A stretch of 64,000 nucleotides of DNA from Hyphomicrobiales bacterium (GCA_930633525.1 CAKNFP010000002.1:248001-312000), one strand, 5' to 3'; positions 18,253 through 28,144 are shown, numbered from the stretch's first letter. Program-made: numbers and translations. Notes: generated by a model not told the origin, from the sequence alone.

Positions 18253-19590
18253 GTGGGACCAAGCCGGAGCGCCCGGCCCCTGCCTTGGGTGATCAGCGAG
18301 GAAACGGCGATTTCCGTTCTTGATACGACCAACAAGAAAAACCTGCTTCTCCTCATTCACTTACGATGGCTCGCGGTCTGCGGTCAGGTCATCACCATCC
18401 TCTTCGTGCAGTTCTGGTTCGATATACCCCTTCCGCTTGTGCCGATGGTCGCGGTGCTCGCCTTTCTGGTGCTGCTCAACATCGGCAGCCTGATCCGCTA
18501 CCGCCTGCGCGCGGAGGTGTCCGACACTGAGCTGTTCCTGGCGCTTGTCCTTGACGTGGCCGCCCTGACCGTACAGCTCTTTCTCAGCGGCGGTGCCTCC
18601 AATCCTTTCGTTTCGCTCTACCTTCTGCAGATCACCCTTGGGGCGGTGCTGTTGGAAGCGCGCCTCGTCTGGGGGCTTCTCGCCATTGCCAGCGGCTGCT
18701 TCTTCGCACTCACGCGCTTCTATCGCCCGCTTCCCATTCCGAGCGGTGATGGCCACGAGCTTTTCAGCCTGCATATCCAGGGTATGTTTATATGCTTTAT
18801 CCTGGCAGCCTGCTTGCTCGTGCTCTTCACGACGCGCATCAATCGCAATCTGCGGGATCGAGACGCTCGGCTCGCCGCCATGCGCCAGCAATCGGCCGAG
18901 GAAGCACTCATCGTGCGCATGGGGCTGCTCGCGTCAGGCGCCGCGCATGAACTTGGGACACCTCTCGCGACGCTTTCGGTCATCCTCAATGATTGGCACC
19001 GCATGCCGGAGTTCAGGGCTGATGGTGATTTGCTCGATGAAATCTGTGAGATGCAGAATCAGGTCGATCGCTGCAAGCAGATTGTCTCCGGTATCCTGAT
19101 GTCGTCGGGCGAGGCCCGCGGCGAAGGCACTGTCAGAACCACCGTGAACGAATTCATTGATGACCTGGTCGGGGAGTGGCGCTCAAGTCGCTCACCCACG
19201 CATATCGACTATGTCAGTGCCTTCAGCCCCGATGCCGCGATCATCTCGGACCCGGCGCTGAAGCAGGTCATTTTCAACATTTTTGACAATGCCCACGAGG
19301 CTTCGCCAAACTGGATCGGGGTGACCGTCCGCCGACATGAGGACAACTTCATTCTGACCGTCAGCGATGTAGGGCCAGGCTTTGATGACAGGATCCTCGC
19401 CGAGCTGGGCAAGCCCTACCGTTCGAGCAAAAACAGGCCGGGGGGCGGCCTCGGATTGTTTCTCGTCATGAACGTCGTGCGCAAGCTTGGCGGAGACGTC
19501 AAGGCCGAGAATCATCCTCGCGGCGGGGCGTCAGTCACCCTCACACTGCCGATCGCATCGCTTTCATCCGGAGGCAGCCGTGGACGCTAA
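18253..19590 (+). CDS. regB: Redox-sensing histidine kinase RegB/ActS/PrrB
   Basis: About 445 residues from the GTG at 18253; a GTG at 18289 is equally possible because neither has a clear ribosome site. Six hydrophobic segments contain the RegB quinone-site signature GGASNPF (residues 113-119). The phospho-accepting His is 232 in AAHELGTPLATLS. The conserved redox cysteine of this family is Cys274 in VDRCKQIVSGIL. The ATPase domain follows (FDNAHEAS, DVGPGF, GGGLGLFL). It autophosphorylates when the ubiquinone pool is reduced and passes the phosphate to RegA, with which it overlaps. Confidence 0.93.
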   Translation: MGPSRSARPLPWVISEETAISVLDTTNKKNLLLLIHLRWLAVCGQVITILFVQFWFDIPLPLVPMVAVLAFLVLLNIGSLIRYRLRAEVSDTELFLALVLDVAALTVQLFLSGGASNPFVSLYLLQITLGAVLLEARLVWGLLAIASGCFFALTRFYRPLPIPSGDGHELFSLHIQGMFICFILAACLLVLFTTRINRNLRDRDARLAAMRQQSAEEALIVRMGLLASGAAHELGTPLATLSVILNDWHRMPEFRADGDLLDEICEMQNQVDRCKQIVSGILMSSGEARGEGTVRTTVNEFIDDLVGEWRSSRSPTHIDYVSAFSPDAAIISDPALKQVIFNIFDNAHEASPNWIGVTVRRHEDNFILTVSDVGPGFDDRILAELGKPYRSSKNRPGGGLGLFLVMNVVRKLGGDVKAENHPRGGASVTLTLPIASLSSGGSRGR

Positions 19591-20113
19591 GCCCTCACTT
19601 CTCATCATTGAAGACGACGCTTCCTTCGCCAAGGCCTTAAGAAGGTCATTCGAGCGCCGTGGCTATGAGGTGGCCGTGAGCGATGGCATCGATGCCGCAC
19701 GCAGCGCCATGCAGCAGATCGCGCCGGCCTACGCTGTGGTCGACCTCAAGCTCGCCAGCGGCTCTGGCCTCGAATGCGTGAAGATGTTGCACCAGCACGA
19801 TCCAGATATGAAGATCGTCGTTCTCACCGGCTTTGCGAGCATCGCGACCGCCGTGGAGGCCATTAAACTGGGGGCCTGCCACTATCTGGCGAAGCCGGCC
19901 AATACGGATGAAATCGAAGCCGCTTGGGGGAGAGCGGAAGGAGATCCTACGGTTCGCATGACGGTGCGCCCGACGTCGATCAAGACCCTGGAATGGGAGC
20001 GGATCCACGAAACGCTCGTGGAGACGGATTTCAACATTTCAGAGGCAGCACGGCGGCTCGGCATGCATCGTCGGACCTTGGCACGCAAGCTCGAGAAAAA
20101 GCAGGTCAGCTGA
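19580..20113 (+). CDS. regA: Redox response regulator RegA/ActR/PrrA
   Basis: A 177-residue regulator. The receiver domain has the acidic pair in IEDDAS, the phospho-accepting Asp55 in VVDLKLASG, Thr83 and Lys105 in YLAKPAN. The C-terminal Fis-like helix-turn-helix NISEAARRLGMHRRTLARKL is the strongly conserved RegA DNA-binding domain. The GTG start at 19580 has GGAGG upstream and lies inside the end of regB, so the two are coupled. RegA globally controls respiration and redox balance in alphaproteobacteria, and the converging cyo operon is a plausible target. Confidence 0.93.
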   Translation: MDAKPSLLIIEDDASFAKALRRSFERRGYEVAVSDGIDAARSAMQQIAPAYAVVDLKLASGSGLECVKMLHQHDPDMKIVVLTGFASIATAVEAIKLGACHYLAKPANTDEIEAAWGRAEGDPTVRMTVRPTSIKTLEWERIHETLVETDFNISEAARRLGMHRRTLARKLEKKQVS

Positions 20114-20947
20114 CTACGTCGGCAAGCCGCGCCGTAATCGGTACTCGCCTTGCAATACGAAAACGGCTGCCGCAAGGACCATCAGCGCAAGACCAAACCA
20201 GGTCAGCGCATAAACGAGATGGTTGTTGGGGAAATTCACGACCGTCAGGCCGCCTATCGGCGCAGTGGGCAGCGTAGCGACCCGATCCGAATCAATGAAA
20301 TAAGGAGCGGTGCCGGACAAACCCTTCGTTTCGGCGATGGCCAGGACATCCCGCGAATACCAGCGATCATTGACGGGATCGTTCGAGCGCAGAAGGGCTC
20401 TCTTTGGCTCGGTCATCCGCAGGAGGCCGGTCACGGTCGTCTCGCCGGAAATCTGTCCCCTTGCACGTGCGGCGGGATCTCGCAATTCCGGCGGCACAAA
20501 ACCTCGATTGATGAGAATGGTGACGCCTTCGGCCGTGAGGAGCGGGGTCAGCACCCAATAGCCGCCTCCGCGCTCCGTTACCGCCTGGACCAGCGTTTCG
20601 CGATCATTGAGAAAGCGCCCGCTCACGGCGACACGGCGATATTCGTCGTTGGCCGCGGTCACCTTAGGCCAAGCTGCCGGCTCGGGGGGCGCGACCGCCG
20701 GGGCATGGATTCGGCCATCGATGCGCGCGATGAGATCAAGTTTCCAGGCGCGCCGTTCGATCTGCCAGATACCAAGGGCCATAAAGCCCGCGACGCTGAT
20801 CGTCGCCATGATGGCCAGAAGGGCCAGCATCCATGGCGACCGAAGGGGCGTGGTCGACGTGGAGGCCTCTGACGCTAGGCGGCCGGCAGGCTCACGCTCC
20901 CGATCATGAATATCGGGAGCGCGAGCCGTGCCGGAGAGCCCTGTCAC
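20114..20947 (-). CDS. SURF1 family protein (oxidase assembly)
   Basis: A 277-residue protein with the SURF1 plan: one membrane segment after residue 40 (MLALLAIMATISVAGFMALG, followed by IWQIERRAWK), a periplasmic middle with GGGYWVLTPL and INRGFVPPE, and a second membrane helix near the C-terminus (YALTWFGLALMVLAAAVFVL). SURF1 assists heme insertion or assembly of heme-copper oxidases. Its start overlaps the cyoD stop by four bases, so it belongs to the cyo operon. It ends at the base after the convergent regA stop. Confidence 0.93.
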   Translation of the reverse strand: MTGLSGTARAPDIHDREREPAGRLASEASTSTTPLRSPWMLALLAIMATISVAGFMALGIWQIERRAWKLDLIARIDGRIHAPAVAPPEPAAWPKVTAANDEYRRVAVSGRFLNDRETLVQAVTERGGGYWVLTPLLTAEGVTILINRGFVPPELRDPAARARGQISGETTVTGLLRMTEPKRALLRSNDPVNDRWYSRDVLAIAETKGLSGTAPYFIDSDRVATLPTAPIGGLTVVNFPNNHLVYALTWFGLALMVLAAAVFVLQGEYRLRRGLPT

Positions 20948-21339
20948 GGAGTCTGGCCCATCGTATGGCCAGGCATCATGTTGGTGTCGAGGTGATACAT
21001 GACCCAGAGCGAACCTGAGAGCACGATGAAAACGATGATCAACGTGAACACGAGAGCCATCATCGTCCAGCCGCCTTGCGAGCGGAAATCCATATGCAGG
21101 AAGTAGATCATGTGAACCACGATCTGCACGATAGCAAAGGCCATGATGGCGACCGCCGTGATCTCGTTGCTGGCGATGGGGCGGGCCATCACGAGCCAGA
21201 ACGGTACCGCGGTCAGAATGACGGACAGTACGAAGCCGATGAGGTAGCTGCGCAGCGTCCCGTGTGAGGGCCCGGCTTCGTGGCTACCATGATCATGGTC
21301 GTGCACAGGCGCGTGAGCGGCGTGGCTGTCGGTGCTCAT
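20944..21339 (-). CDS. cyoD: Cytochrome bo3 ubiquinol oxidase subunit IV
   Basis: A 131-residue protein with a His-rich N-terminus (STDSHAAHAPVHDHDHG) and three membrane helices, the usual CyoD plan. The start MSTDSHAAH at 21339 overlaps the cyoC stop by ATGA; an upstream extension to 21420 lies in cyoC and is rejected. Subunit IV helps assemble the CuB site of subunit I. Confidence 0.93.
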   Translation of the reverse strand: MSTDSHAAHAPVHDHDHGSHEAGPSHGTLRSYLIGFVLSVILTAVPFWLVMARPIASNEITAVAIMAFAIVQIVVHMIYFLHMDFRSQGGWTMMALVFTLIIVFIVLSGSLWVMYHLDTNMMPGHTMGQTP

Positions 21340-21971
21340 CGAAGCATTCCCATGAGATAGACGAAGGTGAAGACGCCGATCCAGATGACGTCCAGGAAGT
21401 GCCAGAACATGCTCAGGCACATCAGGCGTCGCCGATTGGCGGCAATCAGGCCGTGTTGGTGAACCTGGACCATCAAGGTGACAAGCCAGATGGTGCCGAA
21501 TGTCACGTGAAGTCCGTGGGTGCCGACAAGCGTAAAGAACGATGACAAGAACGCGCTGCGTTGCGGAGTGGCGCCCTCATGGATCATGTGGGCGAATTCA
21601 TAGAGTTCAATCGAGAGGAAGGCGAGGCCGAACAGGCCTGTGACGGCGAGCCAGACCTGTGTGGCCGCGACCCGCCCCTGTGCCATGGTCAGCATGGCGA
21701 AGCCATAGGTGATCGATGAAAACAGGAGCATCGACGTATTGAGGGCGACCAGGCGAAGGTCGAAGAGGTCTTTCGGACCGGGACCGGCGGCGAGGTTGCC
21801 GCCGAGCACGCCGAAGGTCGCGAAGAGGACCGCAAAGATGAGGCAGTCGCTCATCAAGTAGATCCAGAAGCCAAGCAGGGTGCTCGACCCCTCCTCCTGA
21901 TGATGATCCTCCGTGAGATGAAAGGTGACGGCGCCTTGCTCGGCCTTCGCGGTGCTGAAGACTGTTGTCAT
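21336..21971 (-). CDS. cyoC: Cytochrome bo3 ubiquinol oxidase subunit III
   Basis: A 211-residue membrane protein with five hydrophobic segments, beginning LLGFWIYLMSDCLIFAVLFA and ending with a histidine-containing helix (FWHFLDVIWIGVFTFVYL). This is the heme-copper oxidase subunit III family. It sits between cyoB (two-base gap) and cyoD (ATGA overlap). Confidence 0.95.
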   Translation of the reverse strand: MTTVFSTAKAEQGAVTFHLTEDHHQEEGSSTLLGFWIYLMSDCLIFAVLFATFGVLGGNLAAGPGPKDLFDLRLVALNTSMLLFSSITYGFAMLTMAQGRVAATQVWLAVTGLFGLAFLSIELYEFAHMIHEGATPQRSAFLSSFFTLVGTHGLHVTFGTIWLVTLMVQVHQHGLIAANRRRLMCLSMFWHFLDVIWIGVFTFVYLMGMLR

Positions 21972-21973
21972 GA

Positions 21974-23977
21974 TTACACCTGCGCCGCGAGAAGACGTGT
22001 GCGCTCACCCTCGGCGCGAGCAACCTCGTCAGCTGGAATGTAGAAATCGCGCTTGTAGTTGAAGGTGTGGCCGATAGCGGTTGCGAGCAGGCCAACGAAG
22101 CTGAGCGCCGCAAGCCACCAGACATACCAGATCAGGGCGACCGCGAGGACGACGCTGAAACCCGCGAGAAACACGCCGGCTGCCGTGTTTCTCGGCATAT
22201 GGATGGGCCTGAAACCTTCCAGAGGCCGCTCGTAACCGCGCGTCTTCATATCCCACCAGGCATCGCCGTCGTGCACGACCGGCGTGAAGGCGAAGTTGTA
22301 GTCCGGCGGCGGCGATGACGTGGCCCACTCGAGGGTCCGGCCGTGCCAGAGATCGCCGGTGGTGTCGCGCAGTTGGTCTCGCCTCAAAATGCTGACGGCG
22401 ATCTGCATGAGGAACGAAAGGATGCCGCACAGGATCAGGAAGGCGCCGAAACCAGCGATCACGAACCAGATCTGGAGTGCGGGGTCGTCGAAGACCCTGA
22501 GCCGCCGCGTCACACCCATCAAGCCAAGTACATAAAGCGGCATGAAGGCAAAGAAGAAGCCGGAGACCCAGAACCAGAAAGACATCTTGCCCCAGAACGG
22601 TTCGAGCCGGAAGCCGAATGCCTTCGGGAACCAGAAGGTCATGCCCGCAAAGAGGCCGAACAACACGCCGCCAATGATGACGTTGTGGAAATGGGCAACG
22701 AGGAACAAGCTGTTGTGGAGCACGAAGTCGGCGGGTGGAACGGCGAGGAGCACGCCCGTCATGCCGCCGATGACGAAAATCAGCATGAAAGCGATCGTCC
22801 ACATCATCGGCAGCTCGAACCGAATGCGGCCCCGATACATCGTGAACAGCCAGTTGAAGATCTTGGCACCCGTCGGGATCGAAATGATCATCGTCGTTAT
22901 GCCGAAGAATGAATTCACGCTGGCGCCCGAGCCCATGGTGAAAAAGTGGTGCAACCATACGAGATAGGAAAGGATGGTGATGCACACGGTCGCGTAGACC
23001 ATGGATGTATAGCCGAAAAGTCTCTTCCCGGAGAAAGTCGAGGCGACTTCGGAGAAGATACCGAATGCCGGGAGGATGAGAATGTAGACTTCCGGATGAC
23101 CCCAGATCCAGATGAGGTTGACATACATCATCGGATTGCCGCCGAAATCGTTCGTGAAGAAATTGGTCCCCACGTAACGGTCGAGCGACAGGAGCACGAG
23201 AACGGCGGTCAGAACCGGGAAGGAGGCGACGATCAGCACGTTCGTGCAGAGCGAGGTCCAGGTGAAAATCGGCATCTTCATCATGGTCATGCCGGGGCAG
23301 CGCATCTTGACGATCGTACAGATCAGGTTGATGCCCGATAAAGTCGTCCCGACACCCGCGACCTGTAGCGCCCATATATAGTAGTCAACACCGACATCTG
23401 GACTGTATTGGATTCCCGACAGGGGAGGGTAGGCAAGCCAGCCGGTCTTCGCGAACTCGCCGATAAACAGCGACATCATCACGATGACCGCGCCACCCGC
23501 CGTCATCCAAAAGCTGAAGTTGTTGAGGAAAGGGAACGAAACGTCGCGTGCGCCGATCTGCAGTGGCACGACATAGTTCATCAATCCCGTCACCAACGGC
23601 ATGGCCACGAAAAAGATCATGATCACGCCGTGGGCCGTGAAAATCTGATCATAGTGATGCGCGTCGAGGTAGCCTTCGCTTCCATTGAAAGCCATTGCCT
23701 GTTGCAGACGCATCATGATGGCGTCGGAAAAGCCGCGCAGCAACATGACGATGCCGAGCACCATATACATGATGCCGATGCGCTTATGGTCCACGGTGGT
23801 GAACCATTCGCGCCACAGGTAGCCCCACAGGCGAAAATAGGTAATCGCGCCGAGAAGACAGGCCCCCAGGATGGCGACAACCACGAAGGTCACCACCACG
23901 ATCGGCTCATTCAGCGGCAGGGACGCCAGGCTGAAACGCCCGAGAAGAAAGCTGTAGTTCGCAGTAGGATCAGTCAT
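21974..23977 (-). CDS. cyoB: Cytochrome bo3 ubiquinol oxidase subunit I
   Basis: A 667-residue catalytic subunit with more than twelve membrane helices. The CuB/Tyr helix is visible as [14 protein letters not shown], the helix with the two CuB histidines as [10 protein letters not shown], and the heme-ligand helix around [12 protein letters not shown]. It oxidises ubiquinol, reduces O2 to water and pumps protons. The length and the extended C-terminus match the quinol-oxidising CyoB rather than an aa3 cytochrome c oxidase. Confidence 0.96.
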   Translation of the reverse strand: MTDPTANYSFLLGRFSLASLPLNEPIVVVTFVVVAILGACLLGAITYFRLWGYLWREWFTTVDHKRIGIMYMVLGIVMLLRGFSDAIMMRLQQAMAFNGSEGYLDAHHYDQIFTAHGVIMIFFVAMPLVTGLMNYVVPLQIGARDVSFPFLNNFSFWMTAGGAVIVMMSLFIGEFAKTGWLAYPPLSGIQYSPDVGVDYYIWALQVAGVGTTLSGINLICTIVKMRCPGMTMMKMPIFTWTSLCTNVLIVASFPVLTAVLVLLSLDRYVGTNFFTNDFGGNPMMYVNLIWIWGHPEVYILILPAFGIFSEVASTFSGKRLFGYTSMVYATVCITILSYLVWLHHFFTMGSGASVNSFFGITTMIISIPTGAKIFNWLFTMYRGRIRFELPMMWTIAFMLIFVIGGMTGVLLAVPPADFVLHNSLFLVAHFHNVIIGGVLFGLFAGMTFWFPKAFGFRLEPFWGKMSFWFWVSGFFFAFMPLYVLGLMGVTRRLRVFDDPALQIWFVIAGFGAFLILCGILSFLMQIAVSILRRDQLRDTTGDLWHGRTLEWATSSPPPDYNFAFTPVVHDGDAWWDMKTRGYERPLEGFRPIHMPRNTAAGVFLAGFSVVLAVALIWYVWWLAALSFVGLLATAIGHTFNYKRDFYIPADEVARAEGERTRLLAAQV

Positions 23978-23991
23978 ATCAATCGAGCCGA

Positions 23992-25185
23992 TCAGGATCT
24001 TTGCGACTGGCGCATGTCGAGAAGCCAGGAGGAGCGCGGCGACGGTGAGGGCGTGAACGAAGGACGGGGCAGGCCGGCGCCGAGGATAGGCGAACCCTTG
24101 ATGGGTAGCGGCTTGACGGCTCCTTGATTGAGCGCGGCGTTCGCCTCCTCGACGGAACAGATGCTGGCGAGATAGGTCGGCGTCGGGCCGAAGAACGCAC
24201 CGCGCCTGGCGGTCTTGTCGTAATGCAGCCGCATCAGATCGATGCCTGCGAGGCCGAGGCCTCCCTGCGCATCAATCGCCATCATCTCATGGGCGCACAT
24301 CTTGCCCGGTTCGACGCAGCGGTTGACAATGGCGGCGAACAGTTGCGGATCGACCGTGCCATATCGGCGAACCGGCACGTTCTCGCTGGGCTTCTCAAGC
24401 TCAAGATACTCCTGCCGGCCAAGGCTATCGCTCGAAGCCTTGGCTTGCGCGATCCATGCATCGAATTCGGCATCGGAAAGCCCGCGGAAGGTAAAGCGCA
24501 TCCCCGAAAAACCCGCGCCGCTGTAGTTCGCCGAGAAGCCTTGATAGGCGCCTGCCTTGTTGATGACCGCGTGAAGCCTGGTCTCCATTCCCGGCATCGC
24601 ATAGATCATTCCGGCCAACGCGGGCACGTAGAACGAATTCATGACCGATGAGGCGCTGATACGGAAACTGATGGGGCGATCCACTGGCGCCGCGAATTCA
24701 TTGACGAGTGCGATCTTCTGCTCGGGATAGATGAACAGCCATTTCCAATCCAGCGCGACCACCTCGACCTCGAGCGGCTTCACATCCCGGGCCACCGGCT
24801 CACCGGGAGCAATACGATCGAGCGGGCGGTAGGGATCCAGGAGATGCGTCCCCATCCAGGTGAGGGCCCCGAGGCAGATGATGATCAGAAGCGGCGCTGC
24901 CCAGATAACGAGCTCAAGCTGCGTGGAATGCGACCATTCGGGATCGTAGGACGCGTCCTTGTTCGTATGCCGATACCGCCACGCGAATATGACCGTGAGC
25001 ACCATCACCGGGATGATGATGATGAGCATGAGGATCGTGGAGGCGATAATCAGGTCGCGCTGCTGCTCGGCCACATCGCCGGCGGGCTTCATGACTACGA
25101 AGTTGCAGCCAGTCAGCAGAGCTGCGAGCGGCAACAGAGCGAATAGGCGAAGTTTGCTCACAAGCTTACCCATGGCCAGATCCAT
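23992..25185 (-). CDS. cyoA: Cytochrome bo3 ubiquinol oxidase subunit II (lipoprotein)
   Basis: About 397 residues. A lipoprotein signal with lipobox LTGC (Cys27) is followed by two membrane helices ([36 protein letters not shown]) and a periplasmic cupredoxin-like domain that lacks a CuA site, as expected for a quinol oxidase. The C-terminal extension of about 70 residues beyond the usual CyoA length is Pro/Ser-rich. I use the ATG at 25185; a TTG at 25188 and an ATG at 25170 are alternatives. It is the first gene of cyoABCD-surf1. Confidence 0.95.
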   Translation of the reverse strand: MDLAMGKLVSKLRLFALLPLAALLTGCNFVVMKPAGDVAEQQRDLIIASTILMLIIIIPVMVLTVIFAWRYRHTNKDASYDPEWSHSTQLELVIWAAPLLIIICLGALTWMGTHLLDPYRPLDRIAPGEPVARDVKPLEVEVVALDWKWLFIYPEQKIALVNEFAAPVDRPISFRISASSVMNSFYVPALAGMIYAMPGMETRLHAVINKAGAYQGFSANYSGAGFSGMRFTFRGLSDAEFDAWIAQAKASSDSLGRQEYLELEKPSENVPVRRYGTVDPQLFAAIVNRCVEPGKMCAHEMMAIDAQGGLGLAGIDLMRLHYDKTARRGAFFGPTPTYLASICSVEEANAALNQGAVKPLPIKGSPILGAGLPRPSFTPSPSPRSSWLLDMRQSQRS

Positions 25186-25224
25186 CAATCGTCGGCACCG
25201 CTAGCTGCGCTGCAGCAAAAGGGA

Positions 25225-25245
25225 CATTGGACAAAATGTCCAATG
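25225..25245. promoter_or_regulatory. 21-bp inverted repeat in the cyoA / MFS divergent gap
   Basis: CATTGGACA-AAA-TGTCCAATG is a perfect 9-bp inverted repeat about 40 bases upstream of cyoA and 114 bases upstream of the MFS start. It looks like a binding site for a dimeric regulator of the TetR kind. It is not a typical RegA site. Confidence 0.5.
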
Positions 25246-25295
25246 CCGTGTCACGCCGGCATGGGACACAAGGCGAGTTCAGACTAGACTTGCGA

Positions 25296-25312
25296 ACGCT
25301 ATCAGATAGCGT
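25296..25312. promoter_or_regulatory. 17-bp inverted repeat upstream of the MFS gene
   Basis: ACGCTATC-A-GATAGCGT is a perfect 8-bp inverted repeat with a single-base centre, 47 bases before the preferred MFS start codon. It is unrelated in sequence to the repeat at 25225. It could be an operator or a small hairpin in the leader. Confidence 0.45.
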
Positions 25313-25358
25313 CAGGATGCCAAGCGAGGAACGACATTTGGCTAGTGGTGCGAACATC

Positions 25359-26675
25359 ATGGCGCCTGCGTCATCGACATTGGAGAGAGACGCGCGGCGG
25401 GTGCACGCTCAACACGATGGCGTGGTCAATCCGGGCGAAATCGCGATCGGGGTCGTCATCGGACGAACGTCCGAATTCTTCGATTTCTTTGTCTATGCAA
25501 TTGCATCCGTTATCGTCTTTCCGCGACTGGTGTTTCCTTTCGTAGATCCTCTGACAGGGACGATCTACTCCTTCGCGATCTTCGCATTGGCATTTGTCGC
25601 TCGCCCGATCGGCACCGCCATCTTTACCGCCATCGACCGCGCCTACGGAAAAAGCGCGAAGATGACGATCGCGCTGTTCCTGCTTGGCTGTTCTACCGTC
25701 GCCATAGCCTTTCTTCCCAGCTACGACCGGGTCGGTATCGCGGTTGTGTGGGTGCTCGCCATACTGCGAATCGGCCAGGGCCTCGCCTTGGGTGGCACCT
25801 GGGATGGCCTTGCCTCTCTCCTGGCGATGAACGCGCCGCAGGAGCGGCGTGGTTGGTATGCCATGATTCCCCAGCTTGGCGCGCCGCTCGGCCTGATCGT
25901 CGCGAGCATGCTGTTCGCCTTCTTCGTCGGCAATCTGTCGGCAGAGGACTTTTACAGCTGGGGCTGGCGTTACCCGTTCTTCGTCGCCTTTGCGATCAAC
26001 GTGGTCGCGCTGTTCGCGCGACTGCGTATTGTCGTGACGCCTGAGTATACGACGTTGTTCGAGAGCCGCGCGCTCGAACCATCACCTGTGCTCGAGACGC
26101 TGCGCAAGCAAGGTCACATCGTCGCGAGCGGAGCCTTCGCGCCGCTCGCCAGCTTTGCGCTGTTCCACATGGTCACGGTGTTTCCTCTGTCGTGGATCTA
26201 TTTGTTCACAAAGGAAAATCCGACCCGCTTCCTGATCATCGAGGCGATCGCGGCCATGTTTGGCATCGTTGCGATCCTCGTCTCGGGCATAGTCGCGGAC
26301 CGTGTCGGCCGTCCCGCCCTTCTGATGGGATCCGCAATCGCGATTGCGGCATTCAGCGGCTTCGCACCGCAGTTGCTCGATGCCGGCGCGGTCGGCGAAA
26401 CCGTATTCATGATTCTCGGCTTCATCCTGCTCGGCCTGTCGTTCGGTCAGTCCTCCGGTTCTCTCGCCTCCAGTTTCTCAGCCTCCTATCGCTACACCGG
26501 TTCGGCGCTGACCTCGGATTTCGCCTGGTTGTTCGGAGCCGGCTTCGCTCCGTTGGTTGCGCTGCTTCTGTCCAGCAATTTCGGCCTTCTGTCGGCCGGT
26601 GCCTATCTTTTGTCGGGCGCAATCTGCACGATCCTGGCCATCAGGCTAAACTGGCATTCTGAGGCCCATGAGTAA
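25359..26675 (+). CDS. MFS transporter, metabolite:H+ symporter (MHS) type
   Basis: A 438-residue permease with about twelve membrane helices. The N-terminal IGRTSEFFDFFVYAIASVIV and the loop after helix 2 (FVARPIGTAIFTAIDRAYGK) are typical of the MHS branch (ProP, shikimate, citrate and related carriers), although the usual GDRxGRK motif is modified to IDRAYGKS. I chose the ATG at 25359; upstream in-frame starts at 25227 and 25317 run into the inverted repeats. The substrate cannot be told. Confidence 0.85.
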   Translation: MAPASSTLERDARRVHAQHDGVVNPGEIAIGVVIGRTSEFFDFFVYAIASVIVFPRLVFPFVDPLTGTIYSFAIFALAFVARPIGTAIFTAIDRAYGKSAKMTIALFLLGCSTVAIAFLPSYDRVGIAVVWVLAILRIGQGLALGGTWDGLASLLAMNAPQERRGWYAMIPQLGAPLGLIVASMLFAFFVGNLSAEDFYSWGWRYPFFVAFAINVVALFARLRIVVTPEYTTLFESRALEPSPVLETLRKQGHIVASGAFAPLASFALFHMVTVFPLSWIYLFTKENPTRFLIIEAIAAMFGIVAILVSGIVADRVGRPALLMGSAIAIAAFSGFAPQLLDAGAVGETVFMILGFILLGLSFGQSSGSLASSFSASYRYTGSALTSDFAWLFGAGFAPLVALLLSSNFGLLSAGAYLLSGAICTILAIRLNWHSEAHE

Positions 26676-26834
26676 GCATGAGTGAGGCGCAGTTGGGCTT
26701 TCCAGCCCGCGGACGCGACGCACCATGCGATTGTGAGGCTGGAAGCGACCGCCCGTCGGCCCTGAAGAACAACGAGCGTTCTTGAAGGCAATGCGCGGGA
26801 CTTGATGCCAGCGTTTGGCGCAAGCTCATCCTAT

Positions 26835-26852
26835 GCCATAGCCGGCTATGGC
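26835..26852. repeat. 18-bp perfect palindrome
   Basis: GCCATAGCCGGCTATGGC is perfectly self-complementary, 160 bases after the MFS stop. It is not followed by a T-run. Its role is unknown. Confidence 0.4.
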
Positions 26853-27000
26853 TATTCTCTGAACATTCATATCTCCGCATCGCCCGCCGGTCGGACTTGC
26901 GAAAGCGAGCGTCGAGCGGGTCGGCTCGCGCCTGCAAAAGCCGCTCCATTCACGGTTTGCTGCACTGCGTCTTGACAAGAGCTCCCTTTGGCAATTGTCT

Positions 27001-27016
27001 TCCAAAACGTTTTGGA
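27001..27016. promoter_or_regulatory. LacI-type operator
   Basis: TCCAAAACGTTTTGGA is a perfect 16-bp palindrome with the central CG typical of LacI/GalR operators. It lies 51 bases upstream of the LacI-family start codon, implying autoregulation. No second perfect copy is visible before the transport operon at 28145. Confidence 0.75.
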
Positions 27017-27066
27017 TGGCATCTCACGTCTAACGCCCGCCGTGGAACACTGTCTGGAAGGAAGGC

Positions 27067-28077
27067 ATGACCTCCCTGCGCAAACTCGCGTCGCATCTCG
27101 GCCTGTCGATAACGACGGTGTCGCGGGCGCTCGACGGCTATTCCGATGTCGCGGCCGCGACCCGTGAGCGTGTCGAGCGCGCCGCCAAGGAGATGGGCTA
27201 CCGGCCCAATACCGCCGCGCGGCGTCTGCGCCGCGGTGTTGGTGAGACGGTCGCTTTCGTCTTGCCGACGGACCCGGGGCATTTCCACGAGCCTGTCTTC
27301 AACGAGCTTCTTGTCACCATCGGCGAGGAACTTGCGCGCCACGAGCACGATCTCATGTTGCTCGCCGCCCGCCCGGGCAAGGATGAGATGGCGGTCTATC
27401 GTCGCCTCGTCGAGGGACGCCGCGCGGATGCCTTCATCGTCGTTCGGACGCGTCACCGGGATGAGCGCATCGCTTATCTGATGGAGAAGGGCGTGCCTTT
27501 CGTGTGCCACGGGCGCACCGATACGCCGGGGGCTTATGCCTTCATCGACGGCGACGGGGAGGAGGGCTTCCATAGCCTGACCAAGCGCCTCATCACGCGC
27601 GGCCATCGCCGAATCGCCTTCTTATCCGCACCGGCGCATCTCACCTTCGCAGGCCTGCGTCTCGCTGGTTGGCGGGGTGCCATGCTGGCGGCCGATCTGC
27701 CGGCCGACCTATCGGACGAGGCGGAACCGACCGAAGAGGGTGGTTTCGCCTTGGCGCATCGCATCTTCGAGAGGCACGATCGCCCAACGGCTCTCGTTTG
27801 CGCAACCGACCGGATGGCGATCGGCGCGATCCGTGCTGCCGCGGATCGCGGGTTCGTCGTCGGATCCGATATCGCGATCACGGGCCATGACAATATTCCC
27901 GCCGCTTCCTACTGCCAGCCGTCCCTGACCACCATGGAGCTGCCGACAAGGCTCATTGGCGCGCGGCTTGCCGACATGGTGCTCGCGAGGCTCGGCGGTG
28001 CCGATCTGCGCGATCTCACGGAAATCCACGGCCTCATCCAGATGCCGCGCGGTTCCTCCGGCGAGGGAGCCGCCTAG
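27067..28077 (+). CDS. LacI family transcriptional regulator
   Basis: A 336-residue regulator. The N-terminal helix-turn-helix LRKLASHLGLSITTVSRAL and hinge helix (GYRPNTAARRLRRG) are typical, followed by the periplasmic-binding-like effector domain ending VGSDIAITGHDNIPAASYCQPSLTT. It probably represses itself and the downstream importer/hydrolase operon until the imported glycoside or a product binds. A palindrome of the expected type lies just upstream. Confidence 0.93.
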   Translation: MTSLRKLASHLGLSITTVSRALDGYSDVAAATRERVERAAKEMGYRPNTAARRLRRGVGETVAFVLPTDPGHFHEPVFNELLVTIGEELARHEHDLMLLAARPGKDEMAVYRRLVEGRRADAFIVVRTRHRDERIAYLMEKGVPFVCHGRTDTPGAYAFIDGDGEEGFHSLTKRLITRGHRRIAFLSAPAHLTFAGLRLAGWRGAMLAADLPADLSDEAEPTEEGGFALAHRIFERHDRPTALVCATDRMAIGAIRAAADRGFVVGSDIAITGHDNIPAASYCQPSLTTMELPTRLIGARLADMVLARLGGADLRDLTEIHGLIQMPRGSSGEGAA

Positions 28078-28144
28078 CGCGGACCGCCCGCGCAGTCACG
28101 CCGCGTCAACAACCGGTCTTGATGAAAACCAAGAGGAGGAGCCC

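Larger units (their letters stand above)
26676..27066. other. Intergenic region of 391 bases between MFS gene and LacI gene
   Basis: No gene is supported on either strand. It holds a weak GGGCT-TTCC-AGCCC hairpin at 26695-26708 (possible terminator of the MFS gene), an 18-bp perfect palindrome at 26835-26852, and the LacI-type operator at 27001-27016. Confidence 0.6.

Noticed and set aside
22029..23375. A 448-codon minus-strand frame inside cyoB
   Set aside because: It is another frame of the cytochrome oxidase subunit I gene and lacks the membrane-helix pattern.
26641..26949. A 102-codon minus-strand frame between the MFS and LacI genes
   Set aside because: It runs into the 3' end of the MFS gene and its composition is that of non-coding GC-rich DNA, with no motif.
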